Below, one piece after another: positions 1-8,786 of a stretch of 64,000 nt of DNA. This DNA is from Luteimonas suaedae (GTDB taxonomy: Bacteria; Pseudomonadota; Gammaproteobacteria; Xanthomonadales; Xanthomonadaceae): assembly GCF_008312895.1 (NCBI RefSeq), contig NZ_VSSP01000007.1, positions 124,001 to 188,000 on the forward strand, in the 5' to 3' direction. Each line of letters begins with the position of its first letter. Positions within the stretch are counted from its first letter, which is position 1. The translations under genes were made by a program, and so were the position numbers. Below the pieces are notes generated by a model. It was not told where the DNA came from. It did not search any database and saw only the letters and a list, made by a program, of their open reading frames with translations.

Positions 1-414
1 CTGCATCACCAGCGACGGGACCACGCCAGCGGCGTCGAAACCGGGGGCGATGCGGGCGACGATCGCACAGGCGAGGTCGGTGATGCGGCCGGCGGCCTCG
101 GCCAGCACCCGCGCGCGGCGCTCGTTGAGTCCGGTCAGTTTTTCGGCCATCTGCTGCTGCGCGCGTGCCAGTCCCTCGGCGAAGCCGGCGGCCTGGCCTT
201 CGGCACGGGCCTTCGCGATCTCGGCCTCGGCCTCGGCATACAGCGTGTTGACGCGCTCGAGCAGGGCATCGAGTTCGTCCAGCCGGTTCCACTGCCGTGC
301 CGGCACGATGCGCGAGGTCACCGCGCGCTCGAATTCGCGGCGCTCGAACAGCGCCACGCCCGCCGACCCTGCCAGGTCGCCGGCATCCGCCGTTGGAGCC
401 TTGCGCGTCTGCAT
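1..414 (-). CDS. sctL: Type III secretion stator protein SctL (YscL/HrpE family), 3' end cut off by window edge
   Basis: This is the N-terminal 138 residues of a peripheral stalk (stator) protein that holds the injectisome ATPase at the cytoplasmic sorting platform. The ORF starts at an ATG at 412-414 and stays open to base 1, so the C-terminus is missing. Residues about 45-95 are a charged, Glu/Ala-rich helix of the kind that forms the long coiled coil in SctL/FliH proteins, followed by the start of the globular part. It sits directly downstream of sctK and sctJ in the usual sctJ-sctK-sctL order. The call rests on position and helix pattern as well as sequence. Confidence 0.8.
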   Translation of the reverse strand, partial: MQTRKAPTADAGDLAGSAGVALFERREFERAVTSRIVPARQWNRLDELDALLERVNTLYAEAEAEIAKARAEGQAAGFAEGLARAQQQMAEKLTGLNERRARVLAEAAGRITDLACAIVARIAPGFDAAGVVPSLVMQ

Positions 415-433
415 GCTGCCTGTTCCTCGCCTG

Positions 434-1060
434 TCAGGCCCTCTCGGGCCGGGATTCGTGGTGCGTGCACAACAGCAGCACCGGCTTTTCCGGCAGGTGC
501 GCGGGACCCGCCGTCTCGTATTCGTGCAGCAGTGCGACCCATTCGCCGAGGGCGGGATCGCGCTGTGCGGCCCAGCTCCGCAGTTCGTTGCGTCCCTGGC
601 CGTCGAACAGCGCGAGCAGCCGCGCATCGTCGGTCTCGCGCAACAGACGTTCCCAGTTCGCCGACAGGCGCGCCTGCACGTCGCGCGCGACGGCGGCATC
701 CCAGACCGTCGGATCGAGCGCCAGCAGATAGCTGTTGCCGAGCAGGCGCCTGAGCCGGCGCACCGGCTCGCGCCGCACCTCGGCGCGGATCACCGGCGCA
801 TGGGCGAGCACGCCGAGATCGCGAACCAGTCGCGCCATGCGCGCGGGCGGCCAGCGGGTGATCGCGGTCGGAAGCCCCCTGCCGGGCCTGGGCGCCAGCA
901 GCGCATCGCCGCTGCCGGAAGCGAGCAGTGCGCGGGCCAACAGCCGGCGCCCGAGTACGCTGCGCCGGGCGGCATCGACCAGACCCGGGGCGAGCGGCGC
1001 CTCGCCGCTACGGACGTACCAGCTGGGGTGGACCTCGGCGAGCAGCGCCTGCAACGGCAT
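434..1060 (-). CDS. sctK: Type III secretion protein SctK (YscK-like sorting-platform component)
   Basis: A 208-residue cytoplasmic protein without signal peptide or membrane segment. It has the Leu/Ala/Arg-rich helical look of the SctK family, which links the SctQ pods to the SctD ring under the injectisome. SctK is poorly conserved, so the call leans on its place between sctJ (stop 10 bases upstream) and sctL (20 bases downstream). The N-terminal stretch HPSWYV is typical of this group. Ribosome-binding sequence before the ATG at 1058-1060 is weak, which suits translational coupling to sctJ. Confidence 0.72.
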   Translation of the reverse strand: MPLQALLAEVHPSWYVRSGEAPLAPGLVDAARRSVLGRRLLARALLASGSGDALLAPRPGRGLPTAITRWPPARMARLVRDLGVLAHAPVIRAEVRREPVRRLRRLLGNSYLLALDPTVWDAAVARDVQARLSANWERLLRETDDARLLALFDGQGRNELRSWAAQRDPALGEWVALLHEYETAGPAHLPEKPVLLLCTHHESRPERA

Positions 1061-1069
1061 GCCGGCGGA

Positions 1070-1858
1070 TCACCCGTTCCAGACCCGTGGGCTCTGCTTG
1101 GGCTGCGGCTGCAGCCGCTGGCGCAGGCGGCCGCCGAACGCCAGCACCAGCGCGATCACCGCGATCACCGCCGCCACGATGCCGATCGCCATCGGGCTGA
1201 TCGCCGACATCGCCACCGGCGTCGCGCTGCGCTGGCCCTGCCGGTTCTCGGCCGGACCGGGCACGGTGGTGAACTTGACGGTGACCTTGTTGACATCGTT
1301 CAGTCCCGGTACGCCGTCCTTGACCACCACCTTCATCTCGGTTTCCTTGTCGCTGAGATTGGCCCCGGGCTGCTCGAAGATCACCACCGACGCCGAGGCA
1401 TCGCTCGAGTTGCCGCCGAGCGGATCGCGCTGGGGCAGGTTGATGTGCACGCGTGCATCCACCACGCCCGGATAGCTCGCCAGCGTTTTCGACATCTCCT
1501 GCTGCAGGCCGTGCTTGAGGCGCGCCATCTCCTCCAGCGACGAGGAGGCGAACCCCTCCTTCTTGAAGATGTCGCCCAGGGAGCTGTACTGCTGGCGCGG
1601 CAGGCCGCGCGACTGCAGCACCTGCATCGCGTACGGGAAATCGTTGTCGTCGACGCGGATCTCCCAGCCGTTCTTGCTGACCGAAAGCCGCTTGTCGGCC
1701 TTCACCCCGGTCGCCAACAGGGCAGCGAGAACCTCGTTGGCCTGCCGCTCCTCCAGGTCGCTGTACAGCGTCGTGCGGCCGCAGGCGGCCAGCAGCAGGC
1801 ACGCCAACAGCCCCAGCGCGACCCGCCACGACCCCCGTTTCGATGTCGAGGTGCTCAT
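1070..1858 (-). CDS. sctJ: Type III secretion inner-membrane ring lipoprotein SctJ (YscJ/HrcJ/PrgK)
   Basis: This is a 262-residue lipoprotein of the inner-membrane ring of the basal body. Residues 1-25 are a lipoprotein signal ending in LLAACG, with Cys as the probable lipidated residue. The following sequence TTLYSDLEERQANEVLAALL is the classic start of the YscJ/FliF fold. Two ring-building domains follow (about 25-80 and 110-195), then a C-terminal membrane helix at about 220-240 and a short basic tail. Length and layout match the family. It lies between sctI and sctK in the minus-strand operon. Confidence 0.95.
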   Translation of the reverse strand: MSTSTSKRGSWRVALGLLACLLLAACGRTTLYSDLEERQANEVLAALLATGVKADKRLSVSKNGWEIRVDDNDFPYAMQVLQSRGLPRQQYSSLGDIFKKEGFASSSLEEMARLKHGLQQEMSKTLASYPGVVDARVHINLPQRDPLGGNSSDASASVVIFEQPGANLSDKETEMKVVVKDGVPGLNDVNKVTVKFTTVPGPAENRQGQRSATPVAMSAISPMAIGIVAAVIAVIALVLAFGGRLRQRLQPQPKQSPRVWNG

Positions 1859-1877
1859 ATCACGTCCCCCCGGTTGC

Positions 1878-2306
1878 TCAGGACTGCTGCCGGAACAGCT
1901 GTTGCACGCCGTCGGAGGTGCGGTTCGCCACGTTCGAGGTCAGTTGCGACTGGAACAGGAACTCATGGCATTTCATCGTCATTTCCAGCATCTGTCCCGG
2001 CTTGAGGTCGGCGACGCTGCCGCTCATTGCCTGCGACAGGGCCTCGATGTTCTTGGCGCTGCCGTTGAGGCTGTCGAACGCCGAAATCATCATGCGCGTG
2101 CCTTCGGACGGCTCCGCCTTGTCGGCCCCGGCGACCGCATCGGGCGCGGCGGCCTGCTGCGGCGACGTGGTGGCATCGGTGCGCTGCATCGCCTGGGCGA
2201 AGTCGCGCACCTCGATGGCCGAGGCCTGAGGCTGCGCAGCGGCGCCGCCGCCGCCGGCCGCGGCCGGCGATCCTTCCATCGCGGCGACCTGGATGGCTTC
2301 AATCAT
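1878..2306 (-). CDS. sctI: Type III secretion inner rod protein SctI (YscI/HrpB family)
   Basis: A 142-residue protein with an Ala/Gly-rich, probably disordered N-terminal half and a helical C-terminal half. The C-terminal stretch, LKPGQMLEMTMKCHEFLFQS followed by QLTSNVANRTSDGVQQLFRQ, matches the conserved end of inner rod proteins, which connect the export gate to the needle. A GGGAG ribosome site lies seven bases before the ATG at 2304-2306. It is followed 20 bases later by sctJ and preceded by the needle gene, as in Ysc-type clusters. Confidence 0.85.
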   Translation of the reverse strand: MIEAIQVAAMEGSPAAAGGGGAAAQPQASAIEVRDFAQAMQRTDATTSPQQAAAPDAVAGADKAEPSEGTRMMISAFDSLNGSAKNIEALSQAMSGSVADLKPGQMLEMTMKCHEFLFQSQLTSNVANRTSDGVQQLFRQQS

Positions 2307-2412
2307 GTCTGTTCTCCCGAACCGTGATGTCCATGCGCCTGCACGTCACCAGCGCCGTCCCACGGAAGGTTGCGCGCCTTGCGACACGCGCCTTCGCGGG
2401 ACGCCACGGCGA

Positions 2413-2739
2413 TCAGTTGCGCTTGCCCAGTGTTTCCAGTGCCTGGCCGACGCTGTTCTGCGAGGTCGCGGCGTTGTTGGACATGAACTGCATCTTCAGG
2501 CTGGCGGCGGTCAGCTGGACCATGTCCGAAGGCTGGTCGCTGCCGGCGCTGATCGCGTCCGACATCTGCGTGATCTTGGCCGCCTGGCCGTCGAGCGTCT
2601 GCCCCCAGGCACGCGACATCGCTTCGTACCAGCTGCCTCCGCCGCCGGCCGAACTGGTACCGCGCGGTCCGTTCTGGCCGTTCGTGAACGTGGCCATGCC
2701 GATGTAGTTGTTCAATACGGAACTGTCGATCGTGCTCAT
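2413..2739 (-). CDS. sctF: Type III secretion needle protein SctF
   Basis: A small 108-residue helical protein whose C-terminal half (DMVQLTAASLKMQFMSNNAA) has the helix-turn-helix character of needle subunits that polymerise into the extracellular needle. The open frame extends upstream to 2859, but the ATG at 2737-2739 is preceded by an AGGAGGAG ribosome site and gives a size close to known needle proteins, so that start is chosen. The N-terminal 40 residues, with an unusual Gly/Ser stretch, are longer than in many needles. It lies between sctD and sctI. Confidence 0.82.
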   Translation of the reverse strand: MSTIDSSVLNNYIGMATFTNGQNGPRGTSSAGGGGSWYEAMSRAWGQTLDGQAAKITQMSDAISAGSDQPSDMVQLTAASLKMQFMSNNAATSQNSVGQALETLGKRN

Positions 2740-2855
2740 GCGCTTGCTCCTCCTGACCTTGGTGGATACTGACTGTTCGATGCCGACTCTAATCCATTCG
2801 TCCGTCGGAATCGTGAAACCTCGGGTATGCCCTAGGACCGTCCCAGGGCCGTTCG

Positions 2856-4067
2856 TCACATGCGTTGCCTGGCCGCCCGGGCCTGCTCGGTGGCGTAGGC
2901 GCGCGACTTGGGCGCCGCCGCCGCCGCCTCCTTGTCCTGGGCCGGGTCCCCGGCCTCGTCCGGGTCGGGATCGGCCTGCACCGGCTCCGGCCGCAGCTTC
3001 ACCAGCGAGCCGTCCGGACGCAGCACCTGCACGTGCTCGCCGATCGACAGCAGCGTGCCCCTGCCGGGCAGTTCGGCACCGACCGGGTAACGGACGCCGT
3101 CGGCGGAGACGAGGTGCGCGTTGTCGCCGCGTTCGACCGAGACGATCCGCACCGCTTCCTCGGCTTCGGCGGCCTCGCCGTCATCCACCGGCGTGGCCAG
3201 ATTGATCGGGATCACCCGGCGCACGCCGGTTTCCTGCATCGCGCGCGATTTGGCGAACGCCTCCAACGCGGCCATGTCGTCGAAATAGCCGGTCACCTCG
3301 ACATCGTTGTTGCCCAGGTAGCGCGTCTTCTCGGCGGGATAGTGGCCGCGCAGCACGTCGGCGACGTCGCGCGCCATGTCCTCGCCGGTGCGCAGCGTCA
3401 GGGTGGCGTCGATGCGCTCGCTGTCGAGCTGCTGGCGCATGCGCAGGCGGGTCGCGACGTCCTTGACGGTGCCCGACAGCACCGCGATGCCGTTCACGTC
3501 GCGCTCGACCTTTGCCTCGGCGACACGGTATTCGCGCGCCAGGCTCTGCAGCCGCGCCTCGATGTCGATCGCTGTTTCCTGGGACGGCATCACCGCGGCG
3601 AAGATCGCCAGCGAGGCCAGCGACAGTACGGCGATGGCGGCGATCATCGGCAACCGCCGCGCGAACGGAACCACGTTGCGCGGCGGCGGCGCGAACTTCG
3701 TGCCCTCGGGCACCAGCGCCAGCCAAGCCGGGTCGTCGGCATGGCCGAAGGCGAGCGCGGCATCGCCCAGGCCGACCCGCTGCACCTTGTCCAGCTCGAC
3801 CGGATCGCCCGGGTGCAGCACGCGGCCCTCGAGCCGCAGCGGCGCGTCCAGCGCGCGCACCTGGAAATGGCCATCGACCAGGCTGATCAGCGCGTGGTGG
3901 CTGGCGACGCCGTCGTCGGCCAGCACGATGTCGCAGTCGTCACCGCTGCCGACCAGGATCATCTCGCGATCGGCCAGTTCGCGGCTCGCGCCTGCATGCA
4001 GGCCCGCCACGATCCGCAGCAGATGACTGCTGATCGGTGACTCGCGGGTGGTTTCGGCGGAAGACAT
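2856..4067 (-). CDS. sctD: Type III secretion inner-membrane ring protein SctD (YscD family)
   Basis: A 403-residue bitopic membrane protein forming the outer of the two inner-membrane rings. Residues about 12-125 form a cytoplasmic FHA-like domain, with VGSGDDCDIVL as the typical FHA strand. One membrane helix lies at about 140-162. The periplasmic part (about 165-345) contains BON-like ring-building modules. The last 55 residues are acidic and Ala-rich and look disordered, ending in a basic tail. AAGGAG stands nine bases before the ATG at 4065-4067. The gene follows sctV. Confidence 0.92.
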   Translation of the reverse strand: MSSAETTRESPISSHLLRIVAGLHAGASRELADREMILVGSGDDCDIVLADDGVASHHALISLVDGHFQVRALDAPLRLEGRVLHPGDPVELDKVQRVGLGDAALAFGHADDPAWLALVPEGTKFAPPPRNVVPFARRLPMIAAIAVLSLASLAIFAAVMPSQETAIDIEARLQSLAREYRVAEAKVERDVNGIAVLSGTVKDVATRLRMRQQLDSERIDATLTLRTGEDMARDVADVLRGHYPAEKTRYLGNNDVEVTGYFDDMAALEAFAKSRAMQETGVRRVIPINLATPVDDGEAAEAEEAVRIVSVERGDNAHLVSADGVRYPVGAELPGRGTLLSIGEHVQVLRPDGSLVKLRPEPVQADPDPDEAGDPAQDKEAAAAAPKSRAYATEQARAARQRM

Positions 4068-4134
4068 CTGGTTTCGCTCCTTGCAAACTCTGATTGTCTG
4101 CTCTTGCGTTGTCTGGTCGTCGTTGCGGATCGGC

Positions 4135-6186
4135 TCAGGCGTTGATCTGGCCCGCCTGCACGATCCGCAGGTCCGGGGCGAGTTCCTGGTAGGACAGCAC
4201 CGGCAGCTCGAAGAAGTCCACTTCCATCAGCTTGCGCAGGTGGCGACGCACGTCGAGCGAGCACAGCAGCACGGGGCGCACGTCCGGCGCTTGCCGGCCC
4301 AGGTGGGCGCGCACTTCGTTGCCCAGGCGCGCCGCCAGTTCCGGCGAGATCGCCAGCTGGCTGGCGCCGCCGGCGACGCGGACCGACTGGCGCAGCTTGT
4401 CCTCCAGCTCGGGGTGGATCAACAGTACGTGCAAGGTGCGCTCGCTGTCTGAATAGCGATCGGCGATCTCGCGCTTCAGCGCCACGCGCACGTACTCGGT
4501 CAACAGCACCACGTCCTTCTCGCGACCGCCGACATCGGTGATCGCCTCGAAGGCGTCGCGCAGGTTGCGGATCGGCACGCCTTCCTCGGCGAGGCGGCGC
4601 AGCACGTCGGCGACCCGCTGCGGTGCGACCACCCGCAGCATCTCCTTCACCAGGTCCGGATAGTCGCGCTGCATGCGGCCAAACAGGTTGGAGGTTTCCT
4701 GGATGCCGAGGAAGCCGCCGAGCCGGCGCTGCAGCGCGCTCCGGCAGTGCTCGACGATGACGTCGAGCGGCGCGCGCGCGTCCTCGGCCGGTCCGGTGAC
4801 CCATTCGCCGGCCAGCGGCGGAAAGAAGCCGGGCAGCCGCGCACCGGCATCGGCACCGGGACGTGCGGCGCGCAGCTGCGCGTCGGCGCGGATGCGCCCC
4901 GAGGCGACCCGCGCGCCGAACGCGCTGAGCCGGTACTCGCCCTCGCCTAGCGCGGGATGGATGCGCAGCGACGGCACCGGTACCGGCACGCCGTACTCCT
5001 CGCGCAGGCGCTGGGCGAGTTCGGCGATGCGCGAGCGCATCGCCTCCTGCCCGAGCCCGTCGATCAGCGACGGCGCGACGTCGAGCTGCAGCGGCGGCGG
5101 CGGCGCCATGTCGTCGTTGTCGGTCGGCGCCTGGCTGGCGGCCATCTCCTCGTCGGAGACACGGAACAGGCGACGCAGGCTGTCGAAGCTGTGCCGGTAG
5201 CGCCAGGCGCTGATGCCGAGCAGGGCCACGCCGAGCACCCCGAACACGCCGATCGGGAAGCCCGGCACCAGCATCATCAGCAGCGCCAGCAGGCCGGTGA
5301 TCAGCAGCACGCGCGGCTGCCCGGTCACCTGCCGGGTGATGGCGTCGCCGAGATGGCGGTCCTCGATCTCGCCGGTAGTACGGGTCACCACCAGGCCGGC
5401 AGCAATCGTGCTGAGGATCGCCGGGATCTGCGACACCAGGCCGTCGCCGATGGTCAGGATGCTGTAGGTGCGGGTGGCCTCGGCCAGCTCCATGCCGCGC
5501 TGCAGCACGCCGATCGCGAGGCCGCCGAGCAGGTTGATGATGATGATGACGATGCCGGCGATGGCGTCGCCCTTGACGAACTTCATGGCGCCGTCGAGCG
5601 AGCCGTGCAGCTGGCTCTCGGTCTCCAGCAGCCGGCGCTTGCGGCGCGCCTCGTCCTTGTCGATGAGTCCCGAGCGCAGGTCGGAGTCGATCGACAGCTG
5701 CTTGCCGGGCATGGCGTCCAGGGTGAAGCGCGCGGCGACCTCGGCCACGCGCTCGGCGCCCTTGGCGATGACGATGAACTGCACCACGGTGATGATCAGG
5801 AACACCACCAGGCCGACCACCAGGTTGCCGCCGGCCACCAACGAGCCGAAGGTCTCGACGATGTGGCCGCCTTCGGCGTTGAGCAGGATCGAGCGAGTGA
5901 TCGCGATCGAGATCGCCAGCCGGAATAGCGTGGTCAGCAGCAGCACGCTGGGAAAGCTGGAGAAGGCCACCGGGTTGGGGATGTAGATGCCCAGCAGCAA
6001 CAGGCCGAAGCCGATCGAGATGTTGATCGCCACCAGCGAGTCGATCAGCACCAGCGGCAGCGGCAGGATCATCACGCTGATGATCGTGACCGCGGCGAAC
6101 GCGAGCACCACATCGCTGTAGCCCAGCCGCTTGCGTGGCGCCATGCCCGCCGGCACAGCGAACAGCGAATCGATCAACGCGCGCAT
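4135..6186 (-). CDS. sctV: Type III secretion export gate protein SctV (HrcV/LcrD/FlhA family)
   Basis: A 683-residue export gate subunit that forms the nonameric cytoplasmic ring receiving chaperone-effector complexes. The first ~310 residues hold the hydrophobic helices and the conserved FHIPEP-family core (PNPVAFSSFPSVLLLTTLFR, IDSDLRSGLIDKDEARRKR, and the ILTIGDGLVSQIPAILSTIA region). Residues ~340-683 are the soluble SctV-C domain. An upstream GTG at 6208-6210 would add eight residues, but the ATG at 6184-6186 has a GGGGGAG ribosome site right before it and is preferred. It is the first T3SS gene of the minus-strand run after a 247-base gap. Confidence 0.96.
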   Translation of the reverse strand: MRALIDSLFAVPAGMAPRKRLGYSDVVLAFAAVTIISVMILPLPLVLIDSLVAINISIGFGLLLLGIYIPNPVAFSSFPSVLLLTTLFRLAISIAITRSILLNAEGGHIVETFGSLVAGGNLVVGLVVFLIITVVQFIVIAKGAERVAEVAARFTLDAMPGKQLSIDSDLRSGLIDKDEARRKRRLLETESQLHGSLDGAMKFVKGDAIAGIVIIIINLLGGLAIGVLQRGMELAEATRTYSILTIGDGLVSQIPAILSTIAAGLVVTRTTGEIEDRHLGDAITRQVTGQPRVLLITGLLALLMMLVPGFPIGVFGVLGVALLGISAWRYRHSFDSLRRLFRVSDEEMAASQAPTDNDDMAPPPPLQLDVAPSLIDGLGQEAMRSRIAELAQRLREEYGVPVPVPSLRIHPALGEGEYRLSAFGARVASGRIRADAQLRAARPGADAGARLPGFFPPLAGEWVTGPAEDARAPLDVIVEHCRSALQRRLGGFLGIQETSNLFGRMQRDYPDLVKEMLRVVAPQRVADVLRRLAEEGVPIRNLRDAFEAITDVGGREKDVVLLTEYVRVALKREIADRYSDSERTLHVLLIHPELEDKLRQSVRVAGGASQLAISPELAARLGNEVRAHLGRQAPDVRPVLLCSLDVRRHLRKLMEVDFFELPVLSYQELAPDLRIVQAGQINA

Positions 6187-6292
6187 CGCTCCCCCTGTTG
6201 CGGACGGCACGCAAGGGTTGGCACGGACATGTCAAATGCTGTCCCGTCGCCCCCCTGTCGTCCCAGTCGCCGCATTACCCCTGCCCTCATGC

Positions 6293-6331
6293 GTCACTTT
6301 GTGCCAACTTACGATAGCCTTGTAAAGTGAC
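6293..6331. promoter_or_regulatory. Inverted repeat upstream of sctV, candidate operator
   Basis: GTCACTTT at 6293-6300 and its exact reverse complement AAAGTGAC at 6324-6331 are 31 bases apart centre to centre, about three helical turns. They lie in the AT-richer 247-base gap between sctV and the FliO-like gene, the natural place for the promoter of the minus-strand T3SS operon. The arrangement would suit binding by a dimeric or paired regulator such as the nearby FixJ-like protein. No clear -35/-10 pair could be fixed, so the role is inferred. Confidence 0.4.
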
Positions 6332-6433
6332 CGATGCGTGAAAATCGTGTTTGCAGCCGTGTGAGCTCGATCATTGTTCTGTTCATGTTTGTGGAAGCGG
6401 TCACGGTCGACCCGGCCCATGGCTCACAGCGGG

Positions 6434-6859
6434 TTAACGTGGCGAGACGTTATCAATGGCCTGCGGCGCATCCGATGCCTCCACGGCTTCGGCTTCGGTC
6501 CCGCCGATGTCGTCCTGCTCCAGGGAGGTGATCAGGTTCACCGACTGGGCGCTGACGCCGACGGCGAACGCACGGCCGGCGCGGGTCCGCAGCAGCACCA
6601 CGCGTTCGCGCGGGCCGACCGGGAGGATCTGCAGCACCGACAGCGGCGCGTTCTTGCCGGCCAGGCCATAGCGGCGACGCGCCAGGCGCCAAATCACGAA
6701 CAGGGCGAAGATGACGAAGGCCAGTGGCAGCACGATCCCCAGCAGTTCGCGCAGCGCCGAGGGCGCCACAGCCGCGGCTGGCTCGGCCGCCGCGAATGCC
6801 GTACCGCAACACGACCACAGGACAGCGGCGGACAGCGGCGGCACGGGAGAAGGGGACAT
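6434..6859 (-). CDS. FliO-like membrane protein next to the type III secretion genes
   Basis: A 141-residue protein with a signal-like N-terminus (to about AFAAAE at 20-26), one membrane helix at about 40-60, and a FliO domain at about 62-120 with the family signature LSVLQILPVGPRERVVLL and a later GVSAQSVNLIT stretch. In flagella FliO helps assemble the FliP export pore; injectisomes normally lack it. The start at 6857-6859 is chosen because it gives a proper signal/anchor; the open frame runs on to 7225 but that part is not protein-like. No other flagellar gene is visible, so it may serve SctR assembly here. Confidence 0.75.
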   Translation of the reverse strand: MSPSPVPPLSAAVLWSCCGTAFAAAEPAAAVAPSALRELLGIVLPLAFVIFALFVIWRLARRRYGLAGKNAPLSVLQILPVGPRERVVLLRTRAGRAFAVGVSAQSVNLITSLEQDDIGGTEAEAVEASDAPQAIDNVSPR

Positions 6860-7061
6860 GTCAGGACACCGGAATCGCAGCATGAGGGAGGCGGTAACGT
6901 GATCGCCGCAACGGACGGGGGGTCGGCGCGGGTGCAGAGTACCGCAAGGCCGGGACGCCATCGGCGTTTCGTCACACTTCCGCGATACACCGGAATGCAC
7001 CGCCAGGGGCAGGCAGGCCTGCCGATCCCGGGCGCTGCCGGAGCAAGGGGGAAATGACAAC

Positions 7062-8180
7062 ATGAGTGCCGCGCGCAGCGGCGCGGGGACGCGGGGCGGC
7101 GAGTGCGCCGACGCGGGGACGCGCCAGGGCACCGACCGCATGCCGGCACTGCAGGCCCTGCTGCAGGCGCTGCCGTTCGCCTGCGCCGCGTTCGCGCGCG
7201 AGGACGGCGCGCTGCTCGCCGCCAACGGCCTCTACCACGACGAGTTCGCGACCCTCGAGGGCCACACCCGGCGCGACGGCCTGCTGCAGGCGCTGCACGG
7301 CAGCGAGGTCGACATCGACGCCGGCAACGAGGTCCGCGCCCCGCACAACGGCCGCTGGTATTCGCTGTACTGGGGCGAGACCGAGCACGCGGGTCAGGCG
7401 TTGTCACTGCTGACCGCGGTCGACATCAGCGAGCGCATCGAGGCGCTGGATTCGCACAAGAGCCGCCAGGAGAAGCTGCTGTTCACGTCGCGGTTGATGT
7501 CGGTGGGCGAGATGGCGGCGACCCTGGCGCACGAGCTCAACCAGCCGCTGGCGGCGATCGTCAACTATCTCAACGGCAGCCTGCGGCTGGTCGACCAGGC
7601 CGGTGGGCCAGTGCAGGTGGAGCGCGCGCTGCAGGCCGCGCGTACCCAGGCCGAGCACGCCGCCGCGGTGATCGCGCGGGTACGCGAGTTCGTGCGTGCG
7701 CGCGAGCCGCGGCGCGACACCCAGGACCTGGCGACGATCGCCGCCACCGTGCTGGAGCTGCTGCGACTGGAGGCGGAGCGCCAGCAGCTGCGGATCGACG
7801 TCGCCCTGGCCGCGCCGCTGCCCGCGGTCTACGCCGACCGGGTGATGATCGAGCAGGTGCTGCTGAACCTGGTCAAGAATGCGATCGAGGCGATGCGCGA
7901 GGTAGCGCCGGCGCAGCGCGGACTGCGTATCGAGGGCCGGGTGAACCTGGACGATGAAATCGAGGTCCGCGTCTGCGACCGCGGCCAGGGCCTGAGCCAG
8001 GCCGAGAGCGAACAGCTGTTCTCGCCGTTCTACACCACCAAGGCCGACGGCCTGGGCATCGGCCTGGCGATTTGCCGCTCGATCATCGAATACCACGAGG
8101 GGCGGCTGTTCTTCGAGCCGCGCGAGGGCGGCGGCAGCGTGTTCGGGTTCACCCTGCCGCGTGCCGAAGGGAGGGTTTGA
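7062..8180 (+). CDS. Sensor histidine kinase, FixL/NtrB-like, next to T3SS genes
   Basis: A 372-residue soluble histidine kinase. Residues about 25-130 form a PAS-like sensory region, followed by a short helix. The HisKA domain has the phospho-acceptor His at about 157 in LAHELNQPLAAIVNYL, the form typical of FixL/ThkA-like kinases. The ATPase domain (about 250-370) has the N box NLVKNAIEAM and the G boxes DRGQGLS and GLGIGLAICRSI. No membrane segment is visible, so it probably senses a cytoplasmic signal. The ATG at 7062 has an AAGGGGGAAA sequence before it. The response regulator gene follows after three bases. Confidence 0.92.
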   Translation: MSAARSGAGTRGGECADAGTRQGTDRMPALQALLQALPFACAAFAREDGALLAANGLYHDEFATLEGHTRRDGLLQALHGSEVDIDAGNEVRAPHNGRWYSLYWGETEHAGQALSLLTAVDISERIEALDSHKSRQEKLLFTSRLMSVGEMAATLAHELNQPLAAIVNYLNGSLRLVDQAGGPVQVERALQAARTQAEHAAAVIARVREFVRAREPRRDTQDLATIAATVLELLRLEAERQQLRIDVALAAPLPAVYADRVMIEQVLLNLVKNAIEAMREVAPAQRGLRIEGRVNLDDEIEVRVCDRGQGLSQAESEQLFSPFYTTKADGLGIGLAICRSIIEYHEGRLFFEPREGGGSVFGFTLPRAEGRV

Positions 8181-8183
8181 GAG

Positions 8184-8786
8184 ATGGGACAGGTCCGGGT
8201 CTGGCTGGTCGACGACAACGACGGCTTTCGCGACTCCACGGTGTGGCTGCTGGAGACGGCCGGCTTCGAAGTGCTGGCCTACGCCTCCGCGCACGCCTTC
8301 CTGGAGGCCTACGCCGGCCATCGGCACGGCGCCGAGGAGGAATGCCTGGTGTCCGACATCCGCATGCCGCAGATGAGCGGCGTGCAGCTGCAGGACGAGC
8401 TGCTGCGGCGCGGCATCACCTTGCCGCTGGTGTTCGTGACCGCGCACGGTGACGTGCCGCTGGCGGTGGAGGCGATGCGCAAGGGCGCCTCCAACTTCCT
8501 GGAGAAGCCCTTCGGCGACGACACCCTGATCGAAGCGATCCGTGCCGCGCTGGCCAACACGCGCAATCGCAGCGACGGCGCGGTGAACGGCGCCGCGCTG
8601 GCGAAACTGAGCCCGCGCGAACGCCAGGTCCTGGACCTGGTGGTGGCCAGCAAGCCGAACAAGATCATCGCCGACATCCTCGGCATCAGCATCAAGACGG
8701 TGGAGCTGCATCGCGCGAACATGATGAACAAACTCGGTGTACGCTCGCTGCCCGAACTGATGAAGGTGGCCCTGGGGCATGGCTGA
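8184..8786 (+). CDS. FixJ/NarL-type response regulator, overlaps sctQ
   Basis: A 200-residue DNA-binding response regulator. The receiver domain (1-120) has the acidic pair DD at 10-11, phospho-acceptor Asp58 in VSDIRMP, and Lys in the FLEKPF motif. The LuxR-type helix-turn-helix is at about 137-195 (LSPRERQVLDLVV and IADILGISIKTVELHRANMM), so it resembles FixJ. It overlaps the sctQ start by eight bases, so the regulator and T3SS genes are likely translated from one message. It is an obvious candidate regulator of both T3SS operons. Confidence 0.93.
   Translation: MGQVRVWLVDDNDGFRDSTVWLLETAGFEVLAYASAHAFLEAYAGHRHGAEEECLVSDIRMPQMSGVQLQDELLRRGITLPLVFVTAHGDVPLAVEAMRKGASNFLEKPFGDDTLIEAIRAALANTRNRSDGAVNGAALAKLSPRERQVLDLVVASKPNKIIADILGISIKTVELHRANMMNKLGVRSLPELMKVALGHG

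Noticed and set aside
50-2005. 651-codon open frame on the plus strand at the window start
   Set aside because: It is antisense to sctL, sctK and sctJ, which have clear protein families.
6300-6330. A sigma-54-like GG/GC pair (TGGCAC followed by CGCAT) upstream of sctV
   Set aside because: The spacing between the GG and GC elements is one base too long for a -24/-12 promoter, so I do not call it.
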